From the NCBI GenBank assembly GCA_020465985.1, contig JAANYP010004839.1, positions 124,001 to 188,000 on the forward strand: a stretch of DNA of 64,000 bases, written 5' to 3'. Each line of letters begins with the position of its first letter. The first letter of the stretch is position 1. The position numbers and the translations under genes were made by a program. The stretch is from Centrapalus pauciflorus (lineage: Eukaryota > Streptophyta > Magnoliopsida > Asterales > Asteraceae). Below the pieces are notes generated by a model. It saw nothing but the letters and a program-made list of their open reading frames with translations, did not search any database and had not been told where the DNA came from. This document shows, piece after piece, positions 22,023 to 33,525 of this stretch.

Positions 22023-22420
22023 TGGGGAGAGATCCCTTTTGAACTAGGTTGCACCCACCTTTGGTTCTGGTACACCACAGAAGCGTAGCAAGTTGCCCAT
22101 CTGTTCGTCCTAAGGTTGAGGATTGTCATATTTGTCAGCAATTGGAAGATGAAGTACATCCCTGTATGAACAAGTGTACCAGAAGTCATAAACCATCTCC
22201 TGGTACATGAAACCAGGAGAGGCTATCATTGCGTAATTCAAAGGATGGGCTTGCAAAAACTCCACCATTTGTTCATAACCTTTCCAGTAGAGTTCTTAGG
22301 ATTGGTTAGATTAGCAATGTAGTTGGTGGGTTTTAAGGTTAACATGGTGTTGACAAAGGGGTGCTTTTGAACATCATCACCAAGAAACACAGGAATAAGG
22401 GGGTTATTTTGGGAAGCCAT
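22023..22420 (-). pseudogene. Element D extra 3' ORF, N-terminal piece
   Basis: The minus strand starts MASQNNPLIPVFLGDDVQKH at 22420, followed by TMLTLKPTNYIANL, matching the E copy (39101) and the G copy (56654). Frame changes begin within 60 codons, and the homology continues in other frames through the VYQEMVYEFWYTC-like and LRFCGV-like blocks until the element T insertion. The frame resumes at 12460. The duplicated TGGGG is at 22023-22027. Confidence 0.82.
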
Positions 22421-23118
22421 TTAGGAGAGTAGAGTAGATACACGAGTTAGGACACTAAGTCTTTTTAGGGCTTATCAGGTGATTATGGAGGCAGTAGGAA
22501 AGAAGAAGAAGATGAAGCAGTGATTTGGGTATTTATAGGATTTGAATGTGAGTGAGTAGGAGAGAGAAAGGTTTGGGCGGTTCATTGAAATGAAACTAAC
22601 GGAAAACGGAATAGTTTACCATGTCAGAACGTTTGTCAAACCAACTTGACCTTTAATCACTAACACACGTAACAAACACTATCTGCAAGTAATTAAGTTA
22701 AATAAATACTTAATTTAAGTCACTTAAATATGAAGAACTGTTAATTAAAAACTAATGCTCTATGCTTTTGTTCAAACCTGTGATGAAAAACTTTCATCAC
22801 ACACTGATCACTTTGTAAGCTGTTCTATGAAATCTGTGCAGCTATAGGAGAAAAAGTTTCATTGTGAAACTTGTTCAATAGCTAAACAGGTTACATGGCT
22901 ATGCCTTAAATGACATAATATAGAGTGAGCAGGTTGAAAGTTTGTACATCAGAACAGGTTTGAGATTAAAACGTATTTTGGCAAACTTGTTACTTGTCCA
23001 AGCTGTTCAAATTTTAAGAAATTGGCTAAGTACAGAGCAGATAAAACATGTTCTGTCCAAACTGTTATGTGAAATTTGAGCAGATTTGTACAATTGAATT
23101 TTTGAAAATCAATTTCAC
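22421..23118 (-). other. Element D spacer between pol and the extra ORF
   Basis: About 700 bp of non-coding sequence homologous to 39102-39787 in E and 55964-56653 in G. It contains the 15-mer TAACGGAAAACGGAA (plus strand 22597-22611) and a TATAAATA box (minus strand, 22530-22537), plus many AAGCTG/CAGCTT words. Confidence 0.75.
22530..22537 (-). promoter_or_regulatory. Candidate internal TATA box for the D extra ORF
   Basis: The minus strand reads CCTATAAATACC. Its first T is 117 bp from the ATG at 22420. The same box is 116 bp upstream of the ATG in E and G. It would drive the aORF as a transcript of its own; this is inference from spacing and sequence only. Confidence 0.55.
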
Positions 23119-24504
23119 TTAGTCCATTTTATTTAACATACACAGCTTGCTTACAAGGTGATTAAACCTTTTTTCATCAAGAGGCTTTGTGAAAATATCT
23201 GCAAGCTGTACTTCTGTGGGAACAAAAGTTACCTCCACATTACCTTTCCGGATGTGATCCCTTATGAAGTGATGTCCGACCTCAATATGCTTTATTCTAG
23301 AGTGGAATACAAGAATGTTGGAGATAGGTATGACACTTTTGTTATCACACAGAATATGGATTTTCCTATAAACAAGTCCATAATCTTCAAGCTGATGCTG
23401 CATCCACAGAATATGACCACGGCAGCTTCCAGCAGCAATGTACTCAGCTTCAGCAGTAGAAGTGGAAACAAAATTCTGCTTCATGCTGCACCAACTGATC
23501 AACTTACCACCAAGGAGTTGACATCCACCTGTGGTGCTTTTCCTATCTAGCCTGCAACCTTTAAAATCAGAATTTGAATAACCAATGAGTTCAAGACTTG
23601 AGTCTTTGGGATACCAAAGATCCAAACCTGGAGTACCATTTAGGTATCTAAAGATTCTTTTGACAACAACTAGATGTGATTCTTTTGGATCAGCTTGAAA
23701 CCTAGCACACAAACAGGTAGCAAACATAATATCTGGTCTACTTGTAGTTAAGTATATCAAGCTCCCAATCATGCCTCTATAAGCTGTAACTTAAACAGCT
23801 TTGCCACAGGCATCATCATACAAGTAAATCTAATGTATGCTTTCTTTGATTTATGAAAATTCTATTTGAGGTTTGTTTAACCTGTAATCCTAGAAAGAAA
23901 GTAAGTTCACCCATCATGCTCATTTTATATTTAGATTTCATAAGCAGTGAAAAATTCTTGCATAACTGTTCATTAGTAGATCCAAATATTATGTTATCCA
24001 CATATATTTGAACAAGCATAATATCAGTTTTCACCTTCTTTATGAACAATGTAGTATCCACTTTACCTCTGGAGTAGCCATTACTCATAAGGAAATCAGT
24101 AAGAGTATCAAACTAGTCTCTAGGGGCTTGTTTAGACCATACAGAGCTTTGTCCAACTTATAGACAAAACCTGGATAACTTTAACTTTCAAAACCTGGCG
24201 GCTGCTTAACATATATCTCTTATTGCAGCTTACCATTCAAAAATGCCTTCTTGACATCCATTTGAAATACGTTCATGCTCTTGTGGGCAGCGTAGGCCAG
24301 AAACAAACGAATTGCCCCTAACCTGGCCACTGGAGCAAATGTTTCATCATAGTCTATCCCTTCTTTTTGCCTATAGCCTTGAGCAACCAGTCTTGCCTTA
24401 TTTCTTATGACATGACCTTGCTCATCCATCTTAAATCTGAAGATCCATTTAAGTGCTTCATCTACTTTCTTTTGCTCCATTAAGGACACAAAGCTAGAAA
24501 ACAT
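23119..24504 (-). pseudogene. pol: Element D reverse transcriptase and RNase H
   Basis: RT landmarks: GYRQKEGIDYDETFAPVARL (near 24340), FQMDVKKAFLNGKLQ, then VQIYVDNIIFGSTNEQ (near 24000) and MGELTFFLGL. The active site is YVDN, where the family has YVDD, so the second catalytic Asp is lost. About 35 residues between KVDEALK and FKMDEQGH are missing compared with E. RNase H (23119-23772) is a single open frame with STAEAEYIAAGSC, TKHIEV-type and ADIFTKPLDEKRF blocks. Stops and shifts separate the parts, for example near 24115 and 23790. Confidence 0.88.
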
Positions 24505-24534
24505 ACAAAAGTTTCCTAAGCTGTCCCATCTTGT

Positions 24535-26220
24535 CTACACACCCTTATTGATGTCACCAATTATTTGAGCATTTGGGTGAAACATGATCCACTTAAGATC
24601 ATGTTTAAATGAAGATTCATCTGATTCAGCTTCATTCTCACCAGTTTTAGTAGAACAGCTTTCATGATTTTCATACATACTGGCTTCTTGTGTCTGTTCA
24701 CTTTTTGAGGATGAACTATTATTGTGGAACACATCAACTGAGGATTCAGGAAAATCAGCATTGATTGGTTCTGGACATGGTACATTGACTAAATCAGTAC
24801 ATTCATTCACACAGGGTGTACTAATGTAATCATCATCATGTCCATTGTGGTTAACAGGTTCCACTCTAGATAATGTGGAAGCTTTAAAGTCCTTTTCCTG
24901 ATCATTGAAATGTATAAGATCATCAAAGCTGAAATCTCCTGAAACTGATCCAGGAACAACATTGGTAGAAGCATTCTTTGACTCTTCAAAGGTGACATTG
25001 ATAAACTCATCTATCACCTTTTTCTAAGGTTGTATACTCTGTAGGCTTTAGAGATAGCTGAGTATCCAACAAACACTTCTTCATCAGCTTTAGGTTCAAA
25101 ATTTTCCAGCTGATCCTTTTGGTTCAAAATGAAACAAGGGCATCCAAACACATGGAAATAGCTTATATTTGGCTTTCTTCCAATGATTAATTCATAGGGA
25201 GTCTTATTGAAGCTCTTTACCACTAAGGATCTGTTTTGAGTGAAACAAGCAGTATTAACAGCTTCAGCCCAAAATGATGAAGGCAAACTTGATGCACACA
25301 ACATGGTTAAGCATCATAAATGAGGGTTCTGTTGCTCCTTTCAGCTACTCCATTTTGTTATGAAGTTCTCACAGCTAAAATGTTTTGGGAGATTCCTCTA
25401 TCCTCAAAGAGGTCCTGAAGAGTACAGTTTTTTAATTCAGTACCATTATCTCTTCTAAGCTGCTTGACGTGGGCAGAGTTCAGAACTTACATCTTTTTGA
25501 TAAATCCAATAATTTCCCTGGCAGCCTCTCCTTCGGTCTTTAGGAAGATCACCCAAGTGTACTGGGAGAACTCATCAACCGTTACTAGAGTGTATCTTTT
25601 ACCTCCTAGACTTGAGACACTTACAGGTCCAAACAAGTCCATGTGGATTAAGAAGACAAGAGTATCAATAAATAAATTATGTTTGGACTAAAAAGAAGTT
25701 TTTCTTTGCTTACCCTTCTCACAAGGTGAGCAGAGTTTATCCTTAACATCAGTTATAGAAGGCATACCTGTTACCAACTCTTTCTTACAGAGTTTGTTGA
25801 TATGCTTGAAGTTAAGGTGTGATAGCCTTTTTTGCCATAACCAGTTGAAGTCTGCATTGCTTCTTGAGATGAAACTGGTTTCAGTTGTTGGATCATCAGA
25901 TTCATATCTACAACATATACACCTTTCTTTGTGCACACAAGACAACTCTGCTTTGGGGATCCAGTATGTACCCCACGTGCTCATCAAAGTTAACCTTGTA
26001 TTCAGCATCCCAAAGTTGACTAATGCTAACAAGGTTATGTTTCAGCCAAGGCACATAGGCTACTCTGTTGAATATTGCAGCACCAGCTTGAAGGGTTTCT
26101 TATCCTTCGGTGGATCCCTAGACGTTGTCATGAAAGGTGACTTTTGGGCCTTTTTCAGGCTTAAAATCACTCAGCAAATCTTTGCAACCTGTCATGTGGC
26201 TAGAACAGCCACTATCCAAG
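24535..26220 (-). pseudogene. pol: Element D protease and integrase
   Basis: The protease motif YLDSGCSSHMTG lies near 26200. The pre-integrase zinc region (LSHLNFKHINKLCKKE, then CEKGKQRKTSF) is in 25688-26032. The integrase core is recognisable as a VDLFGPV block and an RRDNGTELKN block but has several stops, including one replacing part of the PQQNGVAE block. The C-terminal part (25014-25304) with SSFWAEAVNTACFTQNRS and FVGYSAISKAYRVYN is open. The acidic linker to RT follows at 24535-25017. Confidence 0.85.
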
Positions 26221-26269
26221 TACCAAATTTGGGATGGTTGTTTAACCTGCAGAGTGACATGGGGAAATA

Positions 26270-28848
26270 TTAGTTTTTAGGGGAACTCATCATAAGGATG
26301 AGTTCTCCTTCTTCATCAACATTTGTTGATGGACCACTAAGATCTACACTAATATTTCCAATTTGGATTGTGTCATCTGAGATACTCTCCTCAATGACAA
26401 TGTTACTTCCAACACTGCTGGTTTTTGCAATGTTGGAGCTAGCTGTGTCAGCAGTCCTTATGTCCTCAGTTTCAGGACAGTCTTTTGCCATATGAGTCTT
26501 CATTCCACATTTGTAACATTTTATCTTTTTGGATTTTTTGAAAAAGGAGATCCCAGAAACACATTCTGAAGTATCTTTGTTAGACTTCTCAACAGGTTTA
26601 ACAAAAAATATCTCTTGTTTTAGAAGAGCTAACAGCTTGGGTGGAAAATACAACAGCAACAGCTTTACCTGTGTCCTATTTCCTCTTTTTGGGAGGACAA
26701 ATATCAAACACAGGAAATTTTATTGTCTTTTGTCCTTCCACAGCTTTGGAAACTTATTCCCAGTTTTCTCAGTTTGAGCAATGGCTTTACCTTTGCCTCT
26801 GCTGAGATATGATGCCTGTCGCCTATTAGCATGATCATCGCTTCTAGTTTTATTAAAATATTTTCTTTCCTTTATAACCAGCATTCCACTATGATTTAAA
26901 AACTTTTTTGAAATCACATCAGATTTGCTTTCAACATGAGACTAACCCCTATTCGATGCAGGTTGCTTCCTTTTTCAAAACTTTTTATCAAAATGTCCAG
27001 CAATGAATGGATTAACAGGTTTCTTGATATCAGCTTTAGTTCCAGAGCATGTCTGGTTAACAGGTTTAGTAGCTAAAGTTGTTGTTTTAGCCTGTTTTCC
27101 ATTCTTTTTTTTGTGTGAACTGGTTGAACACTTAGCAGGCTGGGTTTATGGAGAACACATTCCATCACCAGTCTTTTCACCCTTTTCACAAAAACTATCA
27201 GTGTTTTGAGGTCTGACAAACCTGTTTGTTGAAACTAGCTTTCGGTTTAGTTTTTGAATAAAAGTAATTGGAAGCTCACCGCGAGAGGATAAGTCCTTCT
27301 CCAGATAATTGATTTCAACAATAGAAGCTGCTGTATCAAGATCTCCTCCAAGATAGGCTTGGATTTGAGCAGTAATCTGCTGATTGATACACTGACTGAC
27401 TCTCTTGGCTGAATGGAACCAAGAGTCAACAGTCTTTTGAAGCTTAGCATGCTTTGAGTCTGTATCTCTCTTTTCTTCTAATAAAATGGTGTTGATGTGT
27501 TTTACTTCATCAAGTTCAGTTTTCAACCAATGAAAACTATTCAATTTATTAGTTTTTGTTTCAACATCAGTTTTTAGCTTAGAGATCTCAGACTTCAAAG
27601 CATCATGCTTCTCAACAGCAGCTTTCACATCTACAAGTAGATATTCAAACATTTTAACTTTTTCTTTAGAGCTGTAATCCTTAAAGTTTTGTACCTTATA
27701 CATCATGGTGGGATTCCAGTTCTCTAAAGTTTTTAGAGCTATAGCTTTAGGCAGGTCCTGTTTTAAGTTAATTGTTGAATGGGCTTCAGTGTTGGTCATC
27801 AGACAGTTGTTGTCTTCATCATCAGAAGATGAATCAGACTCCTCCTAGTCACAGGTTTCGGCTGTAAGTTCCTTTTGCTTGTTAGAAGCCACAGAGTCCT
27901 CTAACTTTTTCAGCTTTGCCATGGCCATTAGATACTTAACCTTTTAGCCATCGTCTTTGTTTGTCTTGTACGGTTTGGAGGAGGAGCCAACAGATTTAGG
28001 CACATAGTCAGCAGCTATATATTTGCGACATTTAAAGCACTCAAACTTAGTTTTGTTAAATGCCTTCTTTTTTATGACACCTGATTTCTTTTGCAGCATC
28101 TTACCACCAAACCTCCTCTTATTGAATTTTTTGACGAGCATGGCAATCATTTGCTCATCATCAAACTCATTAAGATCTTCACAGTCCTCTTCTTTATACA
28201 TTTCGTCCATATCATCATCAGCCTGTTGATCAGCTTGTGTGAACACATCATACACAGGTTGTCTCATGCTGGCCACTAAGCTGCACCTCTCTTGGACATC
28301 TCCAAGGCATTTCTTTTCTGTTTCCTTGACTGTTCAACATTTAACAAGGATCCATAAGAATTTACAAGATCCATGCTTTTGGTGGTACTTGAGTTTCTAA
28401 TGATAGTAGAGAAGTAATTCCATTCCTCAGGCAGTATGTCCAAAAACTTGTTCACCAAAGTTAAGTTGTCTTTAGTGATCCCAACAGGTTTCAGATCATT
28501 GATCAAGGCAAACCTGGTGTAGGTTTTAGTGAGAGTCTCCTTTGGCTTTCCAAAGAACAATTCATATTGTCTAACAAGATTATTGATCTTGTTATCCAAT
28601 GTGATAGTGCGACCATCATAGACGGTACACAAAGTATCCCACGCTTCTTTTGAAGTCTGCATCTTCTCAACCTGTTTGAACACATCATCAGGTAGAGAGA
28701 TTACAAGGTTGTTCTTGGCTTTTGCATCAAGGGCAACCAGACGTTTATCTTCATCAGACCATTGAACTTTTGCTTTCTCAATAGTCCTGACTTCAGGAAC
28801 AACTCCTTCAGCATAGGGAGTAATGAGAGATCTAGAGTTAACACACAC
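26270..28848 (-). pseudogene. gag: Element D Gag and linker
   Basis: The UBN2 capsid is recognisable from KAKVQWSDEDKRLVALDAKA to LDILPEEWNYFSTI (28276-28800). The first ~75 codons present in E and G are missing: leader sequence joins directly to the ITP.AEG position. The first zinc knuckle is damaged (CFKCRK followed by YIAADY). A coiled-coil linker follows (27146-27799, HDALKSEISKLKTDVETKTNKL). The second zinc knuckle is intact, CYKCGMKTHMAKDC at 26477-26518, and the frame ends at 26270 just before the protease. Confidence 0.85.
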
Positions 28849-28856
28849 TCTAAACG

Positions 28857-28868
28857 GCTGTGATACCA
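28857..28868 (-). other. Element D primer-binding site (one mismatch)
   Basis: The minus strand reads TGGTATCACAGC, one change from the standard TGGTATCAGAGC, two bases from the LTR edge at 28871. Confidence 0.85.
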
Positions 28869-28870
28869 GT

Positions 28871-29901
28871 TGTAGGTCCCAAAAGATTTCCCAAGTATGT
28901 TGCTATAAGCTGTAGAGGGGGGGTGAATACAGCTATTAACAATTTCAACACACTTTCTCAATTTTTGTATGTATATATCAACAAGTGTTAATTACAAACA
29001 ATTTTGAACTGCAGAATTGTTCAAACTGAGATGACATAAACAACAGATAGACAACTAATCTAAGACATAATCAGACCAATTTCAATGAATTTACTTACTA
29101 AGAGACACTCACTATTTTTACAAGACAGACAGACAGCTTGAACAAGAACAGCTTGGAGACACTAAACTATTCTTCTGTAAGCAGACTTCGCATGCTCTGG
29201 ATATCTCTTTCTTGGTTATCTCACATTCCTTAGAAGCTTTCTTTTATACTCTCTTAGAGTATACTGGTGAAACTCACTATTTGGATGCAGAGATAGTGGA
29301 GTGCCTTTGCAAAAAGATAAGATATCTTTTCTGCACATCCTGACAAAACAACATTTGTCTTTTTGTAGAAGAATCTTTGTCTTTTCCTTTTTGTCTTTGT
29401 TGCAGGTTGCTTTACCTTAAAGAGGAATGTCAAATTTAATCATTTCCTCTTCTTGCATAGCCATTTTGATATAAGAAATGGTCTGTCACCCATTTCAAAT
29501 ATCCTCTTTGTCTTCATGTATCAGAACAGCTTGGGCAGTGTAAGAAGTTTCTTATTTTCCACTTTGTCTTCGACTTGAAAGTTGATTTTCACATCCAAGA
29601 CTTTACATGATGACATGGAAACAAATTCCATAATGTGTATAATCTGTTCACAAAGAACAAAAAACTTAGATTTGGTCCAAGCTGCTCAACAAACATGAGC
29701 AGCGTAGACATTTTATGTCTAGCCTGTCTAACAGATTAGGACAGCTTTGGGCAATCTGCCTTAGTTACAACTAGTATAACAAGGTGAGCAGCTTTGGGCT
29801 TATATTGCAAATCACTTTTCAGGTTTCAATAAGGCATTAAGAGGCCTTAAATTATACCCTTAAATGTATTAAACAAGTTTGATAGATACTTTCCCCTTAG
29901 A
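28871..29901 (-). repeat. Element D 5' LTR, outer end lost
   Basis: Matches the LTRs of E and G from TGTAGGTCCCAAAAG inward. Similarity ends at about 29901 (TTTCCCCTTAG). The outer ~45 bp, including the TGTTAGGCAC terminus seen in E and G, is absent, so no target duplication can be read on this side. Confidence 0.85.
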
Positions 29902-31110
29902 TTCTTCAACCAAACATGGAATCCTACGTTCAACGCTGAATTGATGTTAACACTGGTAGGATTTCCAACTGATTATCATGAATACTTAGAGTAAGCACCA
30001 TTATAGTTGTTCCGACTTTGTCACAATAGACAAGCAAATTTTGTCACACAGACATGACTCGATAAGTGTCCTAAAAGGTGTATAATCAATAAGTTCTAGA
30101 CACAATCTTCAATCAATTGTGCTTGCGTCACTGGGTCCATGACGTGTTATTCAATACCAAATCTCAACGAATAAGATTCGATAGCACATGTAGGAAACCC
30201 AACATATGTTAGTTATGATAGGATTCTTTTCTTTTAATCCTTCCTCTCCCCTCAGGCTCTCAACATCATTTTTTCAACTAAAGCTCCCTTCGACTCACTT
30301 TAATCAGTAAAGCATTATTTTGATGCACCCCCATCTCCTTTGATTTATACCCCTCTCATTTCCATTTTACCTCTCTAGACCCCATTGTGTTTGATCCTTC
30401 TTAACTAGATCTATAAGACCCTTACCTCTCATCTGTATGAAGGATTACACCACAATGTGTTTGATCTTTCTTAACTAGAATTATAAGACCCTTACCTCTC
30501 ATCTATATGAAGGATTACTCCATGGGTAGATCATCCTGTTCTGGGTAGACCATAGGAGTGATGTATATGCCTAGACGCTCATGTGGTGCACTAGAGTCAG
30601 CAAATGTTATCAAAGATGATGAACTTTCAGTTCTTGGAATTCCAGCTAGCATATAATGCTCGGAAAAGCTACTTTCGCATTATGAGAATGAACTTTATGA
30701 AATGAATCAGAAAGGAATGGAGACGAGTTAACGAATCAGAACAACTCAAAACTAGTTAATTCGAAATGAATGAAAGATTCAGATACGAAATAATTCAGCT
30801 GTGAATGAAGATTCAGAGATTTGAGAATATCTCAGAGAATTGAGATCTTGAGATCTGATCAGTCAGAAGGAATCAGAATAAGAAAATCAGAATGCATGAA
30901 GGTATTATGATTCTCATGAAGATTAAGTAGGACTGATCTCTTCAAGTGAAACTGAAAAAATTTACTACCCCTTAAATGATGACCGGATAAAATCCAAAAC
31001 ATTTCACAATCCCCTACAAGTATGCACTAAAAATGTTTTCTTTAAAAAGTCTGCACACTTAAATAGTGAAAAAAATAGAGAAAGATATCATCGTTAACGC
31101 GTAGATTCAA
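29902..31110. other. Unassigned non-coding stretch between D and F
   Basis: I see no gene. The stretch contains a 70-bp tandem duplication (30384-30523). On the minus strand a TGTTGGGTTTCCTACA start lies at 30204 with a purine-rich run ~25-50 bp before it, which could be the start of a decayed LTR running to 29902. The block near 30700-30900 is rich in the words CAGAA and TTCAG. It may be the 3' part of F or of the element F is inserted in. Confidence 0.5.
30384..30523. repeat. 70-bp tandem duplication
   Basis: Two adjacent copies of a unit holding TGTGTTTGATC, TTCTTAACTAGA, TATAAGACCCTTACCTCTCA and TATGAAGGATTAC, starting near 30384 and 30454, with a few differences. Confidence 0.9.
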
Positions 31111-31122
31111 ACTCCCCCTGCA
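31111..31122 (-). other. Polypurine-tract-like site, probably of element F
   Basis: The minus strand reads TGCAGGGGGAGT, the same form as the tracts of C, E and T. No TGTTAG LTR start follows it directly, so it may be one of the internal copies that Sirevirus-like elements carry. Confidence 0.55.
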
Positions 31123-31276
31123 GATAAGATCAAATATCAGTCAACAGAAAGTAGAAGCATAAGAAAAGTAAGAAATCTATGCTCCCTGTTGTCGTGTTGC
31201 CTGTGATGTTGAACAAAAATTCTGATATGCACGTTAGGGTGGGAGTTTCAGAAAATCTATACCACAGGTTCTAATT

Positions 31277-31495
31277 GAAGACCGGGCTCTACTTTTAAGT
31301 AAGTAGAAGCCATGACATTGATGCTAGGGTTCTGTACTAAAGCGCACAGAAACCATCTTTTTGACGCACGGGTCCTGAACTGAAATGAACAGGAGCCATC
31401 TTTTTGAAGCACGGGTCTTGAACTGAAGTTAACAGAGCCATAATTTTATAGCACGAGTCCTAAACTGAAATGAACAGGAGCCGTCTACCTGCAAA
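31277..31495. repeat. Tandem repeat, ~44-bp unit, about five copies
   Basis: Degenerate units sharing CACGGGTCCTGAACTGAA and ATGAACAGGAGCCATC follow each other from about 31277 to 31495; the last three are the most alike. The block lies between the linker ORF and the polypurine-like site of element F. Confidence 0.85.
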
Positions 31496-31547
31496 ACAAT
31501 CATGTAACTTTTGGTACCCATTGGAATTTGGGTCCAGTCAGTTAGCT

Positions 31548-33463
31548 TTAGGTACCCATTTTTTGAGTTATTACCTTATTCTCTGCTTTAGGCAACCATT
31601 TCCAGTTCGCTTCCCTTAAGGCATGTTTAGGTACCCAGCGGAGAGTGAATGTGGGACCTTTTTGTTGATACTTATGTTCATGAAGTTTCACAGGCTTATG
31701 CCTAGCTTTGGAGACACAACCATTCATTATCGGAGAAGAATGACAACGTTTATTAGGACGCAAATCAAATAATTCCTTAAACGAGTATTTGAAAATAGGT
31801 TTATGTGTCATCGAAGCATCACATGAAGCAGTCTTTTGATTAACATCTATTTCAAATTGTTTATTATTTATAAAATGAGAAGCAAATTTGAATGGTAGTG
31901 AATCAGTTTGATTCTCAAAACGATTTTTCACTTGAGTATATGAACTTGGCGAGAAGCCAGAGTCGTTACGACCAGAGAACTAGTTATGCCTGTTGTTGGA
32001 TTTTCCAATCTTTTGTGGCTTTTGGGAATTCCATGTAATCTTAATATAAGAGTATATTGAATTCCTCATAGCTCTTTTGAAATCAGATTTAGAAGATTCA
32101 CCATTGTAAATCTTGATTGGAACTTCCAACTTTTCTTTACCCTTCTTGATCTCAAGAACATGATTTTGTTTAGGGGCATTTGTTTTCTGATCAGAGACTT
32201 TTGAGGCCTTTGAAATCTGAATTTCTAAGTCTTTGATTATGTCGAGAAGTTTATCTCTTTCACTTTCAAAGAACTTAGAGTCGGTTTTAAAACTTTGTTC
32301 TCGTATTGAAAACACCCTTCTTCCCTCATCAAATTGGATTTCTTTTCTATGAAAATCAACTCTATCATTTTCAAACAACTCTTTCGCTTCCTTAAGTTCT
32401 ATTTCAGCTTGCAAGTTGGTTTCTGAAGGCTCGGGTTTTTGGTTGCTTTGGAAAGCATTTAAAATATCATGATACAACCCTTTGTAATGAATAGGTTGAG
32501 CTGCATATTCAATTACTTTGCTCTCATACTTTACCACATTCTCAATAAGAGCATCATGGTATTCAGAAGCTTCATTTTGAGATTGTTTCAACTGCTTTTC
32601 TGGAACACCAATGTTGTGTTCTAAAACTGAAGTGGGGACATATGGGTGAGGTAAGGGAGCCACCGGTTTAGCATTCAGTTGCTCTTCTGAGTAAGTGTGA
32701 ATACAGTCATCATCTAAAATAGGTTTTCTAGATGAATAACTTTCATTCAGTTGCTCATAGGTCATGAAGGTTTGGGTATTCTTTATGTTTTGCTGGTTAA
32801 GATCCTCTTGATTCAAAGCATCTTCAGATGATCTATGAAAAATAGCTTTGTTATATCCCGATCTCATGTAATTATAATCATACAGAGTGGGCAATACCAT
32901 CGACACTATATGAAGAGTTTTTGGATATTCAAAACTGACGCCTTCCTTAGAGTGATAAAATTGTGTCTGCTTAGGCGTGTAATCCTGTGAATGGTTTAAT
33001 CTGTTTGTCAGCGTTTGAGAAATTTATTATCAAGTTCTTTGATACGGACATACAGATCAACTCTTTCCTTTTCAACCATTTTGAAATTTTCTTTGGTATC
33101 AATATTCTCATAGTGCAACAACTCATGATGTTTTGTAAGATCAGCTAGCTCAGATTTCAACGAATCCTTAGTCTCATATGTCATGGTCAAAAAGCTTTTG
33201 AGATTAGTATTCACATCATCAATCTTAGTTGTTTCCAAAAGAAGTTCTGTAAACAGATTATGTTCATGCATCCAAATATCATGAAAAACTTTAGATAGAA
33301 CCTTTTCCGCTTGAAGTTCGTTATTAAGAGCACATAGTTTAGAGTTCAACTCATTAACCTCATTGCAAGATTGAATATCAAGAGGAGAATGGACCTTATG
33401 TCCGGACTGCTCAACGTTCACCTCATTTGTAACTGTCGCTTGCTTCTAAACGAAAGACATCAT
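31548..33463 (-). pseudogene. Element F coiled-coil linker-like ORF
   Basis: An ATG pair at 33458-33463 is followed almost at once by TAG, after which the same frame runs MNVEQSGHKVHSPLD... to 33008. Homologous sequence continues in 31980-32906 and 31548-31931 with breaks between. The content is heptad-rich (NELNSKLCALNNELQAEKV, SLKSELADLTKHHELLHYEN, FESERDKLLDIIKDLEIQ) and ends with a GPTFTLRWVPK / FQWVPKVT motif. In copia elements of this style, such a WVPK-terminated region links Gag to the protease. Here no Gag precedes it and no protease follows. The product, if any, would be a long helical protein of unknown role. Confidence 0.6.
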
Positions 33464-33525
33464 TGACAATTTATGCTTGATTGGATCTTGAAGATTACAG
33501 ATGGATTTGAATATTTGAATGAAAC

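Larger units (their letters stand above)
22023..29901 (-). mobile_element. Element D: Ty1/copia retrotransposon (D/E/G family), main body
   Basis: On the minus strand the order is 5' LTR (28871-29901), primer-binding site, gag, pol and the aORF start. The element is then split by T and continues at 12460-10956, where it is cut by C. Protein and LTR sequences match E and G. The coding region has many stops, a deletion covering the first part of gag and another in the RT N-terminus, so D is the most decayed of the three. Confidence 0.9.
31111..33525 (-). mobile_element. Element F, 3' piece: apparently gag/pol-less LTR element
   Basis: Continuous with 46945-48519 once element E (TSD GAAAC) is removed. 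Read on the minus strand, the joined element is a 323-bp LTR, primer-binding site, ~1.2-kb repeat-rich leader, a coiled-coil ORF, a ~44-bp tandem array and a polypurine-like tract, about 4 kb in all. No capsid, protease, integrase or RT block is seen. Whether it was born non-autonomous or lost pol by deletion is not clear. Confidence 0.65.
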
